Shown here: piece by piece, positions 35,157-43,145 of the stretch
Numbering within the stretch: the first letter of the stretch is position 1
How the letters are laid out: each line of letters begins with the position of its first letter
Assembly (NCBI RefSeq): GCF_019748715.1
Contig: NZ_JACLBZ010000030.1
Coordinates: 1-64,000 of the forward strand
Direction of reading: 5' to 3'
Length of the DNA: 64,000 nucleotides
DNA from: Sporosarcina aquimarina
GTDB taxonomy: Bacteria; Bacillota; Bacilli; Bacillales_A; Planococcaceae
Made by a program: the position numbers and the translations under genes
The notes under the pieces: generated by a model
Databases searched by the model: none
Seen by the model: only the letters and a program-made list of their open reading frames with translations
Told to the model about the DNA's origin: nothing

Positions 35157-35742
35157 GGCGCAAACCCTCATTGTCCATAGTCAACTGTATTTCTTTTTCT
35201 AATCCCTCAAAGTTCGGCAACAATTCATATTGAATGATATCCCCGATCAATACATTATCTTCATTCTCTATAGCTTCGGCCAAACTCAAAATATCTTCCT
35301 GCAATTTGTTGGAAATAGTAATATATCCTTGCCAATTCGACGGTACCGCCATGCTTTTTCCGATGGTCATCAGCATTTCATTGATCCATTGAAGTCCGCC
35401 AAGCAGCTGATCAAGAGTCGTCCATGTTTCAGGTTGTGGATTATCATAGAAAGCTTCTGCTAACGGCGCCAGTTCCGGGATTGCGCGCTGTGTATATTCT
35501 TCAGCAGAAAGAAGCAGATCATTTACAAATTCCTTAACTGTCTTCGCAATAATTTCTAGCTTTTCAATTTTCTCAGCATGTTCATTCAGATAGTTTTCAT
35601 GATCTTCATAGACTTCTGCCCCGTCTGCGATAAAATGACTTAAATAATAATCTTTCGCCAATAAGTTGTTAATTTGTTCAATAATATTTTCAGCAGTTGC
35701 ATTGTCGAGAGTGGTCGTCTGCTGTTGAAAAATCAGTTCCAC
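35143..35742 (-). CDS. Uncharacterised helical protein of the flagellin glycosylation operon
   Basis: A 199-residue acidic, mainly helical cytoplasmic protein without a recognised domain. It begins with GTG (35742) after GGAGG. It is the first gene of the operon and is translationally coupled to maf by a 14-base overlap, so it probably assists Maf, for example as a partner or chaperone for flagellin presentation. This is inference from position only. Confidence 0.7.
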   Translation of the reverse strand: MELIFQQQTTTLDNATAENIIEQINNLLAKDYYLSHFIADGAEVYEDHENYLNEHAEKIEKLEIIAKTVKEFVNDLLLSAEEYTQRAIPELAPLAEAFYDNPQPETWTTLDQLLGGLQWINEMLMTIGKSMAVPSNWQGYITISNKLQEDILSLAEAIENEDNVLIGDIIQYELLPNFEGLEKEIQLTMDNEGLRHDLN

Positions 35743-35797
35743 GGAGAACGCCTCCAGTTGATAGTTTTATGTAAAGTGTAACATATTTATATAGTAT

Positions 35798-35823
35798 ATA
35801 TCGGCGGAAAATCAGTATTTTGA
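35798..35823 (-). promoter_or_regulatory. SigD-type promoter of the glycosylation operon
   Basis: On the minus strand GCCGATAT (35798-35805) is a perfect SigD -10; TCAA (35820-35823) lies 14 bases upstream as a 3/4 match to the TAAA -35. It lies 56 bases upstream of the first gene, which places flagellin glycosylation in the flagellar regulon. Confidence 0.72.
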
Positions 35824-35968
35824 AGGAAGAGCTTTGAAGATGGTATTGTTGGAATAACTGATTCAGCAAGATATAGATATCATTACGTCAATTGCCATGC
35901 TAATGCTATGATAAAAAACATACGTTCCTATATGTGGTTTACTTTAATCTGAGAAGGAGGATCTCACT
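35824..35968. other. Intergenic region upstream of the endonuclease relic
   Basis: The last bases contain GAGAAGGAGG, the ribosome site of the relic. No other feature is seen. Confidence 0.4.
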
Positions 35969-36852
35969 ATGCCAAGTGATGAAACCATTTCCTATATCAA
36001 ACAGCATTTTCCCACTACTCCTACAAAATTATAGCTGACGCTGTCAATCTCACTATCAGCCAAGTTCGTACTCTGGTAAAAAACATCACATCAAGAAATA
36101 TGATTTATATAAGGAAGGATTGAAACGGCAGCTTTTAACTGACAGATCTAAATGGTTTGAAAACAGCATCTCACCATTCGAACCGTCGCACTATCAGGAG
36201 CAGCTTCTGTTCGGCAGCCTGCTCGGCGACGGTTATATAAGCATAGGGGCAGCTCGGAGTGTTAACTGTTATTATCAAGAACATTTCGGAGAAGGCCAGC
36301 GGGGATATCGTGAGTGGAAATTATCACAGCTGCGTGAAATTCTATACCCAAGCGGACGTAAGACACTGGACCAAGCGTTTCTCACTCGCTGTACACACCC
36401 TGTATTTTTGGCAGCACTTTATCTGGATGACGGCAGCTTGTCAGTTGCTTGCAGATCATGTGAATAAAACATTTGGGACCAACTATGTATTGTCAGGCCA
36501 TCCGGACGGCCACCAATATCTATTAAAGCTGAATAAGGAACAGGATGTACAGTATTTGTTTAATGTGATTGCTTCGTATGTGAAAGAAATAGACTGCATG
36601 AGATACAAGACCAACTTGGAAGAAAATATAACATTGAAGACAGAGTCATTACACGTGAAATACAGGAAGGTTATAAAGATTGTCATCAGTTCATCTGGAA
36701 GATTTAAGGCTTATACCAAGGAGGAAATCGAGCGAATGATTATCTTGAAGAATACAAAAGTTGCCGACCAGATGATTGCAGATGAATTAGGCAGGTCTTA
36801 TTGGTCGGTTGTGTATAAACTGAAGGAACTAAGACGAAAAAGATGTTTATAA
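35969..36852 (+). pseudogene. Mutated copy of LAGLIDADG endonuclease family A
   Basis: Sequence homologous to 18698-19744 from ATG 35969 to 36852. Frameshifts occur within the first 150 bases. The frame 36120-36467 keeps LLFGSLLGDGYIS and LAALYLDDGSL, but about 80 bases of the loop after the first motif and about 25 codons after the second motif are deleted. A second frame carries the C-terminal HTH segment. Both catalytic aspartates remain on paper, but no full protein can be made. It is about 550 bases from the 3' end of the intron-bearing hag. Confidence 0.82.
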
Positions 36853-36969
36853 AGGGAGAATAGGTGCTAAAGATTCATGCTCCAACACCTTTTTACCACC
36901 TAAAGCGACCTCTTCTAAATCTCTATGAAAAAAACGTCCACGTCCTACTGTCCAGGAGATTATAACACG

Positions 36970-36991
36970 AAACTAGGTTAATACCTAGTTT
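36970..36991 (-). terminator. Hairpin after the 104-residue gene
   Basis: AAACTAGGT and ACCTAGTTT form a 9-bp stem with a four-base loop, 25 bases after the stop codon at 37016. There is no long T run. Confidence 0.5.
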
Positions 36992-37015
36992 TAGTTATCT
37001 GTTGGTAAATCAAAG

Positions 37016-37330
37016 CTACAAAATCACATCTGATTTTGTAGAGCCGACGGAATAAACATCAATTTTGTTTATAACTTTTCTAGCAAATTCAGTGGCAATC
37101 ATCCAATTGCCAAGCTCTAGAATATTATTTAAATTGTTGATTAATGATTCCACTTTCCCCTCTGTTATTTCAGAATCTACAGCTGTTATAGTTATTTCTC
37201 TCGCTAACTCTTCAATACTCAATATATATTTCAAATCTAGCCTGCAACGTCGTGGAGTTATATATTTTGTGTGGACGGAGTAATTCCATTGTTTAAACTG
37301 TCCCACTAAAATTTGCTTTTCAACATTCAT
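37016..37330 (-). CDS. Small protein of unknown function downstream of hag
   Basis: A 104-residue soluble protein with an AAGGAGG site seven bases before ATG. No signal peptide, membrane segment or known motif is seen. It lies between the hag terminator and the endonuclease relic, in the direction of hag. It could be read by leak-through from hag or belong to the mobile region; no function is proposed. Confidence 0.55.
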   Translation of the reverse strand: MNVEKQILVGQFKQWNYSVHTKYITPRRCRLDLKYILSIEELAREITITAVDSEITEGKVESLINNLNNILELGNWMIATEFARKVINKIDVYSVGSTKSDVIL

Positions 37331-37356
37331 TTATAATCCTCCTTGCCATAAATTTC

Positions 37357-37392
37357 AAAAGACACGATCCGAGTTATCAGATCGTGTCTTTT
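37357..37392 (-). terminator. Intrinsic terminator of hag
   Basis: AAAAGACACGATC and GATCGTGTCTTTT form a 13-bp stem nine bases after the stop codon of the second flagellin exon. Confidence 0.85.
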
Positions 37393-37400
37393 TAACCAAA

Positions 37401-37445
37401 TTAACGTAGCAATTGAAGTACGCCTTGTGGTTGTTGGTTGGCTTG
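37401..37445 (-). other. hag: Second exon of hag
   Basis: Fourteen codons, QANQQPQGVLQLLR, and a TAA stop. This is the textbook flagellin C-terminus, and it continues exon 1 (…AMLA) in frame if the intron 37446-37813 is removed. Together with exon 1 it gives 274 residues. Confidence 0.8.
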
Positions 37446-37813
37446 CTTTGCCGCCATGTCTTTCGATCATGGAATAGACTATATCTTCACCCTCATACTA
37501 CAAGGGGCTGGGCACTTCGAATGTTACAGTTGGTAACACCCTACGGATTTCATCGTCATAGCGGCTGCCTTAGACGGTATATCCTAGTCGTTGAACGTTC
37601 CCCACGGTTTCCCGACAGGGGCTTCGCTGCTGATTGTCCAATCTCTTCTTTTTCAGGCCGTCGCGTTTACCGTTTCCAGTTCCGCTGTGGAAGAAGAGCT
37701 CTCAGGAGGTTCCAGCAATTCACCCAGTGATGATCTTATCCGTTGCCAGATAAGACGCCCGTACAACATTATCGAAGAAGTTGTAAAACTCCTTGAGATG
37801 ACTGTTGTGCTTG
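37446..37813 (-). ncRNA. Group I intron in the flagellin gene
   Basis: About 368 nt, on the minus strand. P2 is TCTTATC/GATAAGA, P element GAATTGCTGGAA, Q ATCAGCAGCGAAGCCCC, R GTTCAACGACTAGGATATACC, S AAGATATAGTC (P7 pairs GACTA with TAGTC), P9 CCATG/CATGG. The exon ends GGCU; GCU with the next C pairs to guide GGGC, placing U.G at the splice site, and the intron ends in G. A TACAAC/GTTGTA stem extends P1. The first 45 intron bases also encode a flagellin C-terminus ending in TAA. No ORF for an endonuclease lies within. Borders are inferred from pairing and reading frame. Confidence 0.82.
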
Positions 37814-38593
37814 AGCCAACATTGCTTGTGCTGCTTGAGTTAAGATGTTGTTCTTTGTGAAGTCCATCATCTCTTTCGCCATATCGACGTCTCTAATACG
37901 TGATTCTGCAGCTGTTAAGTTTTCGGAAGAAGTTCCTAGGTTGTTAATTGTGTGTTCTAAACGGTTTTGCATTGCACCTAGCTTAGAACGCTCTGCGGAA
38001 ACTTTGTCAATGCCGGATTGAATCTTAGTAATAGCCTTCTCTGCACCTGATTGCTTTTCAATTGATAAACCTGAGACTCCAATACCAGAAGCTTTCATGT
38101 TAGCAAACTCTAAGGAAACAGTTTGTCCAGAATTAGCTCCAACCTGGAACTTCAGACCTTTATCCGTACCTGATAGGCCTCCTGACATTAAAGTTTTAGT
38201 GTTAAACTGTGTTGTGTTAGCAATACGATCAACTTCGTCTGTTAATTGCTTGAGCTCTTTTTGCAACTCGCCTCTATCTCCATCTGTATTTGTATCGTTC
38301 GAAGACTGAACTGCTAATTCACGCATACGTTGAAGAATATCATGTGTTTCGTTCAAAGCACCTTCGGCTGTTTGAATCAAAGAAATCGCATCTTGTGAGT
38401 TCTTTTGAGCCATGTCCAAACCGCGGATTTGACCACGCATTTTTTCAGAAATAGCTAGACCAGCTGCATCATCTCCAGCACGGTTGATCTTCAAACCAGA
38501 AGATAGTTTCTCCAAGTTTTTAGAAGCTGCCGTGTTGTTTGAACCTAGTTGACGGTGTGTATTAAGTGCTGCAATGTTGTGATTGATAATCAT
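37769..38593 (-). CDS. hag: Flagellin Hag (reading frame shown is that of the unspliced message)
   Basis: A 274-residue flagellin with conserved N- and C-terminal D0/D1 helices: MIINHNIAALNTHRQLG at the start, LSSGLKINRAGDDAAGLAIS, RMRELAVQSSND, and ESRIRDVDMAKEMMDF near the end. Residues about 135-190 are the short variable surface domain, where Maf would attach sugars. Exon 1 is 37814-38593. Read straight on into the intron the protein ends QAQQSSQGVLQLLR; after splicing it ends QANQQPQGVLQLLR, the same length. It is preceded by AAGGAGG and controlled by a SigD promoter and a CsrA-type leader. FliW, CsrA and FliS-type proteins encoded nearby govern its synthesis and export. Confidence 0.95.
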   Translation of the reverse strand: MIINHNIAALNTHRQLGSNNTAASKNLEKLSSGLKINRAGDDAAGLAISEKMRGQIRGLDMAQKNSQDAISLIQTAEGALNETHDILQRMRELAVQSSNDTNTDGDRGELQKELKQLTDEVDRIANTTQFNTKTLMSGGLSGTDKGLKFQVGANSGQTVSLEFANMKASGIGVSGLSIEKQSGAEKAITKIQSGIDKVSAERSKLGAMQNRLEHTINNLGTSSENLTAAESRIRDVDMAKEMMDFTKNNILTQAAQAMLAQAQQSSQGVLQLLR

Positions 38594-38600
38594 TTTAATT

Positions 38601-38640
38601 TCCTCCTTGAGTGTTTGTTGGGTTCACGTCCATGTGACCC
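38601..38640 (-). promoter_or_regulatory. CsrA-binding leader of hag
   Basis: On the minus strand GGGTCAC and GTGAACCC enclose the loop ATGGAC, presenting GGA, the CsrA target. About ten bases on, the ribosome site AAGGAGGAAA supplies a second GGA. The same two-site layout is known from the B. subtilis hag leader, where CsrA represses translation until FliW sequesters it. Confidence 0.75.
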
Positions 38641-38697
38641 GGGTTTTTGTGGCGGTGTCTGGAGCCGGCCGAACTCTTTCTCCCGCTTACACTACTA

Positions 38698-38724
38698 ATA
38701 TCGGATGGCCGGGTGAAGTGTTTA
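38698..38724 (-). promoter_or_regulatory. SigD-type promoter of hag
   Basis: TAAA (38721-38724), 15 bases, then TCCGATAT (38698-38705), matching TAAA-N15-GCCGATAT in 11 of 12 positions. Confidence 0.85.
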
Positions 38725-38824
38725 GTAGTTTATGAAATTTTTTTCGATTGTTTTTAAATGTGTAGGAGTTATGGCGGTTGGTTGATAGACGTGGGGGATT
38801 CTTGTGATGCCGGGATGCCAAGTG

Positions 38825-38860
38825 CCGTCACAATTCACGAATTACGGTGAATTGTGACGG
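38825..38860. terminator. Strong hairpin between csrA and hag
   Basis: CCGTCACAATTCAC and GTGAATTGTGACGG form a perfect 14-bp stem with an eight-base loop, 27 bases downstream of the csrA stop. No T run follows, so it may be an RNA processing or stability element, separating the fla operon from hag. Confidence 0.55.
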
Positions 38861-38886
38861 AAGCCTGGTGGGCTGTTGGTTGGTGG

Positions 38887-39108
38887 TTAGTCTTTTTTGA
38901 GTAGGGTGGTAAACAGGTTGGCGTCCAGGGTGATGGCTTCGCTGTTGGTTTCAGTGATGGATTGGACTAGCTCTCCACGTAGGATGTCGACTGACTTTGG
39001 TGCTTCAATCCCGATACGTACTGTGTCACCCTTTATTTCAAGAATGCGGATTTCGATGTTGTCTGAGATTTTAATGGTGTCGTTTGTCTTGCGTGAAAGG
39101 ACGAGCAT
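38887..39108 (-). CDS. csrA: Translational regulator CsrA
   Basis: A 73-residue protein with the full CsrA pattern: MLVLSRKTNDTIKI, IEIRILEIKGDTVRIGIEAP, and the VDILRGEL helix start with the RNA-contacting arginine. The dimer binds GGA motifs in mRNA leaders, here presumably the hag leader 200 bases away. It starts two bases after fliW, with which it is co-transcribed; FliW is its protein antagonist. Confidence 0.97.
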   Translation of the reverse strand: MLVLSRKTNDTIKISDNIEIRILEIKGDTVRIGIEAPKSVDILRGELVQSITETNSEAITLDANLFTTLLKKD

Positions 39109-39109
39109 G

Positions 39110-39541
39110 TTAATTTCCTCCTTTGCCGATTGAGTGTCTGACTTCGAAATGGGTATCGTTCAGGATCATTTGTTTTGCTGTTTTGTTGTGCAGTTGGAAA
39201 ATTAATGGTGCTTGAAGGTTTATGGTTGATTGTTCAAATGGTTGTTTCATGGATAGGATGCCTAGTACCATGATGTCTTCTGGTTTTGTAATTTCTAGTA
39301 AGTCAATAGTCGGTTCGTCGATTTCGAATGAGTAGTTGTCGACTATGGTGTATGGATTGGCTACGATGAAGGCTGTATTTGTATTTTTTGTTGATTGGAG
39401 TACTTGGAATGCTGTGTTTCCTTCTATTGGTAATAGGGCGAATTTGGTTTCTTCTTCGAATCCTGGCAGACCTTTTGGGAAGTGCCAGGTTTCGGTGGGT
39501 TCTATATGGACAGAGCCGTGGAATTTCGTTTGGATTTGCAT
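39110..39541 (-). CDS. fliW: Flagellar assembly factor FliW
   Basis: A 143-residue protein with the FliW fold signature: FPKGLPGFEEETKFALLP near residue 28, FIVANPYTIVDNYSF, and late NLQAPLIFQLHNKTAKQ. FliW binds flagellin and CsrA in turn, so free flagellin frees CsrA to shut off hag translation. The ATG at 39541 has AAAAGGAG upstream; an earlier in-frame codon at 39562 is not needed. Confidence 0.95.
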   Translation of the reverse strand: MQIQTKFHGSVHIEPTETWHFPKGLPGFEEETKFALLPIEGNTAFQVLQSTKNTNTAFIVANPYTIVDNYSFEIDEPTIDLLEITKPEDIMVLGILSMKQPFEQSTINLQAPLIFQLHNKTAKQMILNDTHFEVRHSIGKGGN

Positions 39542-39578
39542 GTTGGTTGCTCCTTTTATCATTGTTTGGATACTAGTT

Positions 39579-40130
39579 TTAGACTTTCCAGTCGATGTCG
39601 ATGGAGTTGTATTGTTCCATTACACGGGATACTTTTCCTTGGGTGTAGTTATGGATCGGACGGTTTATTTGTGCATCTACTATCGGCTTTTGGGTTCTTA
39701 CATTGGTGTCCAGTGAGCCGGGTGAGAAGCTCATTTGTAGTTTTGTCCGGTCACCAACAAAGCGGACGTTGATGTCGGCTTGTGGTCGGTCGGTGCTTTG
39801 TTTGATGACGTCCGCTAGGCTGGCCCCGTTTTCGATTTTCATTAGTTGCTGGCCTTCTTGTGCGCGCCTTCCTGCTCCTTCCAAAGCTTTTTGCATACCA
39901 TATTGAGCATTTTCCGCACTGCGTCTTAGCGTGCTTTTCAAATCGATATCCGCTCGGTTTTCAGTTGAATCCAATGATAGCCGCGGACGCGTCGTAGACA
40001 TTTCTAGGATGGCGGCTGGTTGTTCGATATTTTGTGTCGCTTTAGGTTGTTCAATTTCCTGTATCGGTTTATCGATTTGCAGCCCTAGCTTAGCTGGTGT
40101 TGTTTGGATTTGTAACTGTGGGATGTTCAT
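39579..40130 (-). CDS. yviE: YviE-like flagellar operon protein (DUF6470)
   Basis: A 183-residue basic, polar protein beginning MNIPQLQIQTTPAKLGLQI, a typical YviE start. It is found between flgL and fliW as in Bacillus subtilis. The function is unknown; synteny and the N-terminal block make the family call secure. Confidence 0.85.
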   Translation of the reverse strand: MNIPQLQIQTTPAKLGLQIDKPIQEIEQPKATQNIEQPAAILEMSTTRPRLSLDSTENRADIDLKSTLRRSAENAQYGMQKALEGAGRRAQEGQQLMKIENGASLADVIKQSTDRPQADINVRFVGDRTKLQMSFSPGSLDTNVRTQKPIVDAQINRPIHNYTQGKVSRVMEQYNSIDIDWKV

Positions 40131-40160
40131 TGTGGGTGACCTCCATTCGTATGTAGAGAA

Positions 40161-40191
40161 AAGAGACAGACACTTCTTTGCTGTGTCTGTC
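40161..40191 (-). terminator. Hairpin between flgL and yviE
   Basis: GAGACAGACAC and GTGTCTGTCTC form a perfect 11-bp stem, followed on the minus strand by TTTTCTC. It may reduce read-through from flgKL into yviE-fliW-csrA. Confidence 0.7.
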
Positions 40192-40199
40192 TCCTGATA

Positions 40200-41066
40200 T
40201 TAGCGTAAGAAGTCAACTAGTGACGGTTGGATGATCCGCGCGCCTACGGATAGTGCCGCGCGATGGATTGATTCGGATGTAATGAGTTCTGTGATGACTA
40301 CTTCATAATCGATGTCTTCATTTTCAGAGCGTTGTTTTTTTGCTGCACCTTCTTGCATTTGAAGACGGTTGTCCATGAGTTCAGCACGATTAGAGCGGGC
40401 ACCGATGTCAGCTCGGTTTGTTAGGACTTTATCCAATTGCCCTTCAATTGAAGTAAGTGCTCCGCCGAAATCAAAGTTTTCACCTTCTGTTTTAATCTGT
40501 TCAAACAAATCATCAATCTCTTTAAACATTTCACCTGCAACTGTATTGACTCTTAAATTAACACCATCAAAAACTTCAATCTCCACATTTTTTTGATACG
40601 CATCTCCAGTTTCATAATCCGTGCCATTGAATAATGGTTTATCTGTCATCGTACCGCTAAAAATGTATTTGTCTCCAACTTTTGTATTGGCCAAGTCTTG
40701 TAGCTGTTTTTGCATTTGTTCAAGTTCAATTTTAATCTTATCTCGGTCTTCTGGCGTCATAGCTCCAGTATTTGCAGCATTCGTCGCTAGCTCTTTTGCG
40801 CGATGTAATACTTGTCCTACTCCATCCAACGCATCATCCGAACTATCCAGCCAGTTATTGACCTCTCCTAAGTTCTTCTGATACTGCGCCACCTTGTCTA
40901 CCGTCATTCCATAACCAAGACTTTTCATAACAACAACCGGATCATCGGATGGACGGCTAACTTTTTTACCAGTGTTCAATTGTTCTTGCAGTTTGCCCAT
41001 TTTATTATAGCTGGTTGATAAGTTACGCAGCATATTATTGGAAAGCATTGATTGTGTAACACGCAT
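40200..41066 (-). CDS. flgL: Flagellar hook-associated protein 3 (FlgL)
   Basis: A 288-residue junction protein resembling flagellin at its ends: MRVTQSMLSNNMLRNLSTSY at the start, KKVSRPSDDPV, and the C-terminal TSESIHRAALSVGARIIQPSL helix. Secreted by the flagellar export apparatus, it joins the hook filament junction (FlgK) to the filament. It lies 18 bases downstream of flgK and ends in LVDFLR, the usual FlgL end. Confidence 0.95.
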   Translation of the reverse strand: MRVTQSMLSNNMLRNLSTSYNKMGKLQEQLNTGKKVSRPSDDPVVVMKSLGYGMTVDKVAQYQKNLGEVNNWLDSSDDALDGVGQVLHRAKELATNAANTGAMTPEDRDKIKIELEQMQKQLQDLANTKVGDKYIFSGTMTDKPLFNGTDYETGDAYQKNVEIEVFDGVNLRVNTVAGEMFKEIDDLFEQIKTEGENFDFGGALTSIEGQLDKVLTNRADIGARSNRAELMDNRLQMQEGAAKKQRSENEDIDYEVVITELITSESIHRAALSVGARIIQPSLVDFLR

Positions 41067-41084
41067 TGCTATGATTCCTCCTTA

Positions 41085-42611
41085 TTATCTACCGACAACG
41101 CCCATGCCGTTGATGATTTTATCAAGTGTTTCATCCATGACGGTGACCATGCGGGCCGATGCATTGTATGCCTGTTGGAAACGGATCATGTCGGTCATTT
41201 CTTCGTCGAGTGAGACGGAGCTGACCGAGTCACGTCGGTTAGATACTGCGCCTAGTAGTGTCATGGAGTTTTGGGTCATTTTGACTGCTTGTTGTCCCTC
41301 TACGCCGAGTTCACCGATTACACCTGAATAATAGGTTTGTACGCTAGAGCCACCCAAATCACCTAAGGGTTTAAACAATACATCCCCTAATTTCTTTGCA
41401 TTCTCTGCATTCCCTACTTCACCCGCTGCACCTGAAGCATTGACTCTGCTAGGATCTTTTTGGATTGCTTCGACTACTTTAATTCCAGCTGCTCCTGTTC
41501 CTTCAAAGAAATTATTCACCTTAGGTTTTGCAGGTTGACCGTCAGGTGTAGGAAGCGGCTCACCACCACTGTGTACTGCATTAAATTCTTTCATAAAGGC
41601 ATCTGCCATTTTATCTAACTTTGCAAGCATATCTGGATATAAGCCTTTCACATCGCCGTCTACGTATCCAAATGAATTCACCAATGATTTCAGAGAGCCT
41701 GCGTCTTGCATTTCATTTACATCTAGATCTCCACCTGTAGCTAGACCATTCCCCGTAAATGTGAAACCGGTTATCGCACCAGTAGGGTTTCCTTCTGTGT
41801 CGGCATCGTCTACAGATATCTTTGCGACATCTTTTTTCTGTACTACCGTAATCGGGTCACCATCTGTCTTGATCTTTACAGTCACTGTTCCCTCAGCTAT
41901 CGCAGGTGCACGTCCGCCAGTCTTCTCATAACTGACTTCAATCGGCAAATATGTTGATAGCTGATCAAGTAATCCATCACGGGCATCATATAAATCATTC
42001 GGCAAATATCCGTTTGGTTCAACTTCTGCAATTTGACGGTTCAATTCACCGATTTGTGTGAGAATGGAATTGATGTCTTTCGTAGATACACCAATCTCTT
42101 TCCCAAGGTTTGTTTGAATTTCTTCCAACGATTTATGAATATAGTTAAAAGAATCAGCAACTGCCACCCCACGCTCCACTACTACTGCCCTAGCTCCACC
42201 ATTCTCCGGATTCGCTGCAAGCGTCTGCAATGATTGCCAAAAGTCACTTAATGACTGTTGCAAGCCATATTTAGAAGGCTCCGCCAGCACATCCTCCATC
42301 TGCGCGATCGCCTTTGTCTGTGATTCCCAATAACCGAGTTTATTCGACTCATCCCGAAACTGCTTATCTACAAACCCATCTCTGATTCTTTGGATAGACC
42401 CAGCCTCCACACCTGTCCCTAAAAACCCAGGCATCGTCCCTGCATTCATCCCCACTCCCGGAAAACCGGAAGTAGCCTGCATGTTCACACGCTGTCTCGA
42501 ATAACCCAGCGTATTCGCATTACTAATATTATGTCCTGTCGTATAAAGAGCGGATTGTTGTGTGTACAATCCGCGTTTGCTTGTTTCTAATCCCATGAAT
42601 GTTGATCGCAT
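41085..42611 (-). CDS. flgK: Flagellar hook-associated protein 1 (FlgK)
   Basis: A 508-residue protein. The N-terminal rod/hook helix FMGLETSKRGLYTQQSALYTTGHNISNANTLGYSRQRV and the C-terminal SLDEEMTDMIRFQQAYNASARMVTVMDETLDKII are diagnostic. It forms the first hook-filament junction ring outside the cell and is exported with its chaperone FlgN, encoded 13 bases upstream. Confidence 0.96.
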   Translation of the reverse strand: MRSTFMGLETSKRGLYTQQSALYTTGHNISNANTLGYSRQRVNMQATSGFPGVGMNAGTMPGFLGTGVEAGSIQRIRDGFVDKQFRDESNKLGYWESQTKAIAQMEDVLAEPSKYGLQQSLSDFWQSLQTLAANPENGGARAVVVERGVAVADSFNYIHKSLEEIQTNLGKEIGVSTKDINSILTQIGELNRQIAEVEPNGYLPNDLYDARDGLLDQLSTYLPIEVSYEKTGGRAPAIAEGTVTVKIKTDGDPITVVQKKDVAKISVDDADTEGNPTGAITGFTFTGNGLATGGDLDVNEMQDAGSLKSLVNSFGYVDGDVKGLYPDMLAKLDKMADAFMKEFNAVHSGGEPLPTPDGQPAKPKVNNFFEGTGAAGIKVVEAIQKDPSRVNASGAAGEVGNAENAKKLGDVLFKPLGDLGGSSVQTYYSGVIGELGVEGQQAVKMTQNSMTLLGAVSNRRDSVSSVSLDEEMTDMIRFQQAYNASARMVTVMDETLDKIINGMGVVGR

Positions 42612-42623
42612 GTTGTGTCCTCC

Positions 42624-43127
42624 TTAGGCTTGGGAGTCGAATGAGGAGAGTTTTGGTTTGGCTCCTGGCGACTGCCCTTGTACTTCGTTTTTCGAATAGT
42701 TGGCGGTTTCCGGACGTGGACGGACCATGTCCAGCGATAGATTCACAAATTGAAGGGATTGGTAGGTCATTTGTTGGTTGAGTTCGTTTTGCTGTTTCAA
42801 CTCATGAATCGCATGCAGGAGACGGTCCTTCGCCTCTGCTAACGGTTTTTTGTCCGGTTCGTTCACTAGTTCGATCAGTTGCGTCATCGTCGGTTCGGCA
42901 GGGACTGGACTTCCTTGTTCAGTCAAATACTGCTTCACGGCGTTCACGCGCTGTTGGTCCATTTGCACAATAGCCGCCAAATGGGCTTGCTCCTCCTTCA
43001 ACAGCTGGTCAATCCCGTTGATGTCTCCGCTTTTCAGCAGTGCGGTCTTGTCGTTGGACAGACGGAGCAGGCTCGTATGCAGTTTTTCCAGGTGATTGAG
43101 CGTCGTTAAGATCGGTTCAATGGACAT
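42624..43127 (-). CDS. flgN: Flagellar export chaperone FlgN
   Basis: A 167-residue almost wholly helical protein with the FlgN pattern (LTTLNHLEKLHTSLLRLSNDKTALLKSGDI early, the LLHAIHELKQQNELNQQM helix later) and a disordered tail. It is a cytoplasmic chaperone for FlgK and FlgL. Position between flgM and flgK matches yvyG of B. subtilis. Confidence 0.9.
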   Translation of the reverse strand: MSIEPILTTLNHLEKLHTSLLRLSNDKTALLKSGDINGIDQLLKEEQAHLAAIVQMDQQRVNAVKQYLTEQGSPVPAEPTMTQLIELVNEPDKKPLAEAKDRLLHAIHELKQQNELNQQMTYQSLQFVNLSLDMVRPRPETANYSKNEVQGQSPGAKPKLSSFDSQA

Positions 43128-43145
43128 GTGGTTCCCTACTTTCTG

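Noticed and set aside
37446-37813. Insertion of the intron inside the LQLLR codons, with exon 2 adding 14 extra residues
   Set aside because: The TACAAC/GTTGTA stem suggested a splice site there, but it would need a C-G pair instead of U.G and would leave a duplicated C-terminus. The GGCT/GGGC pairing gives a normal flagellin and the usual U.G.
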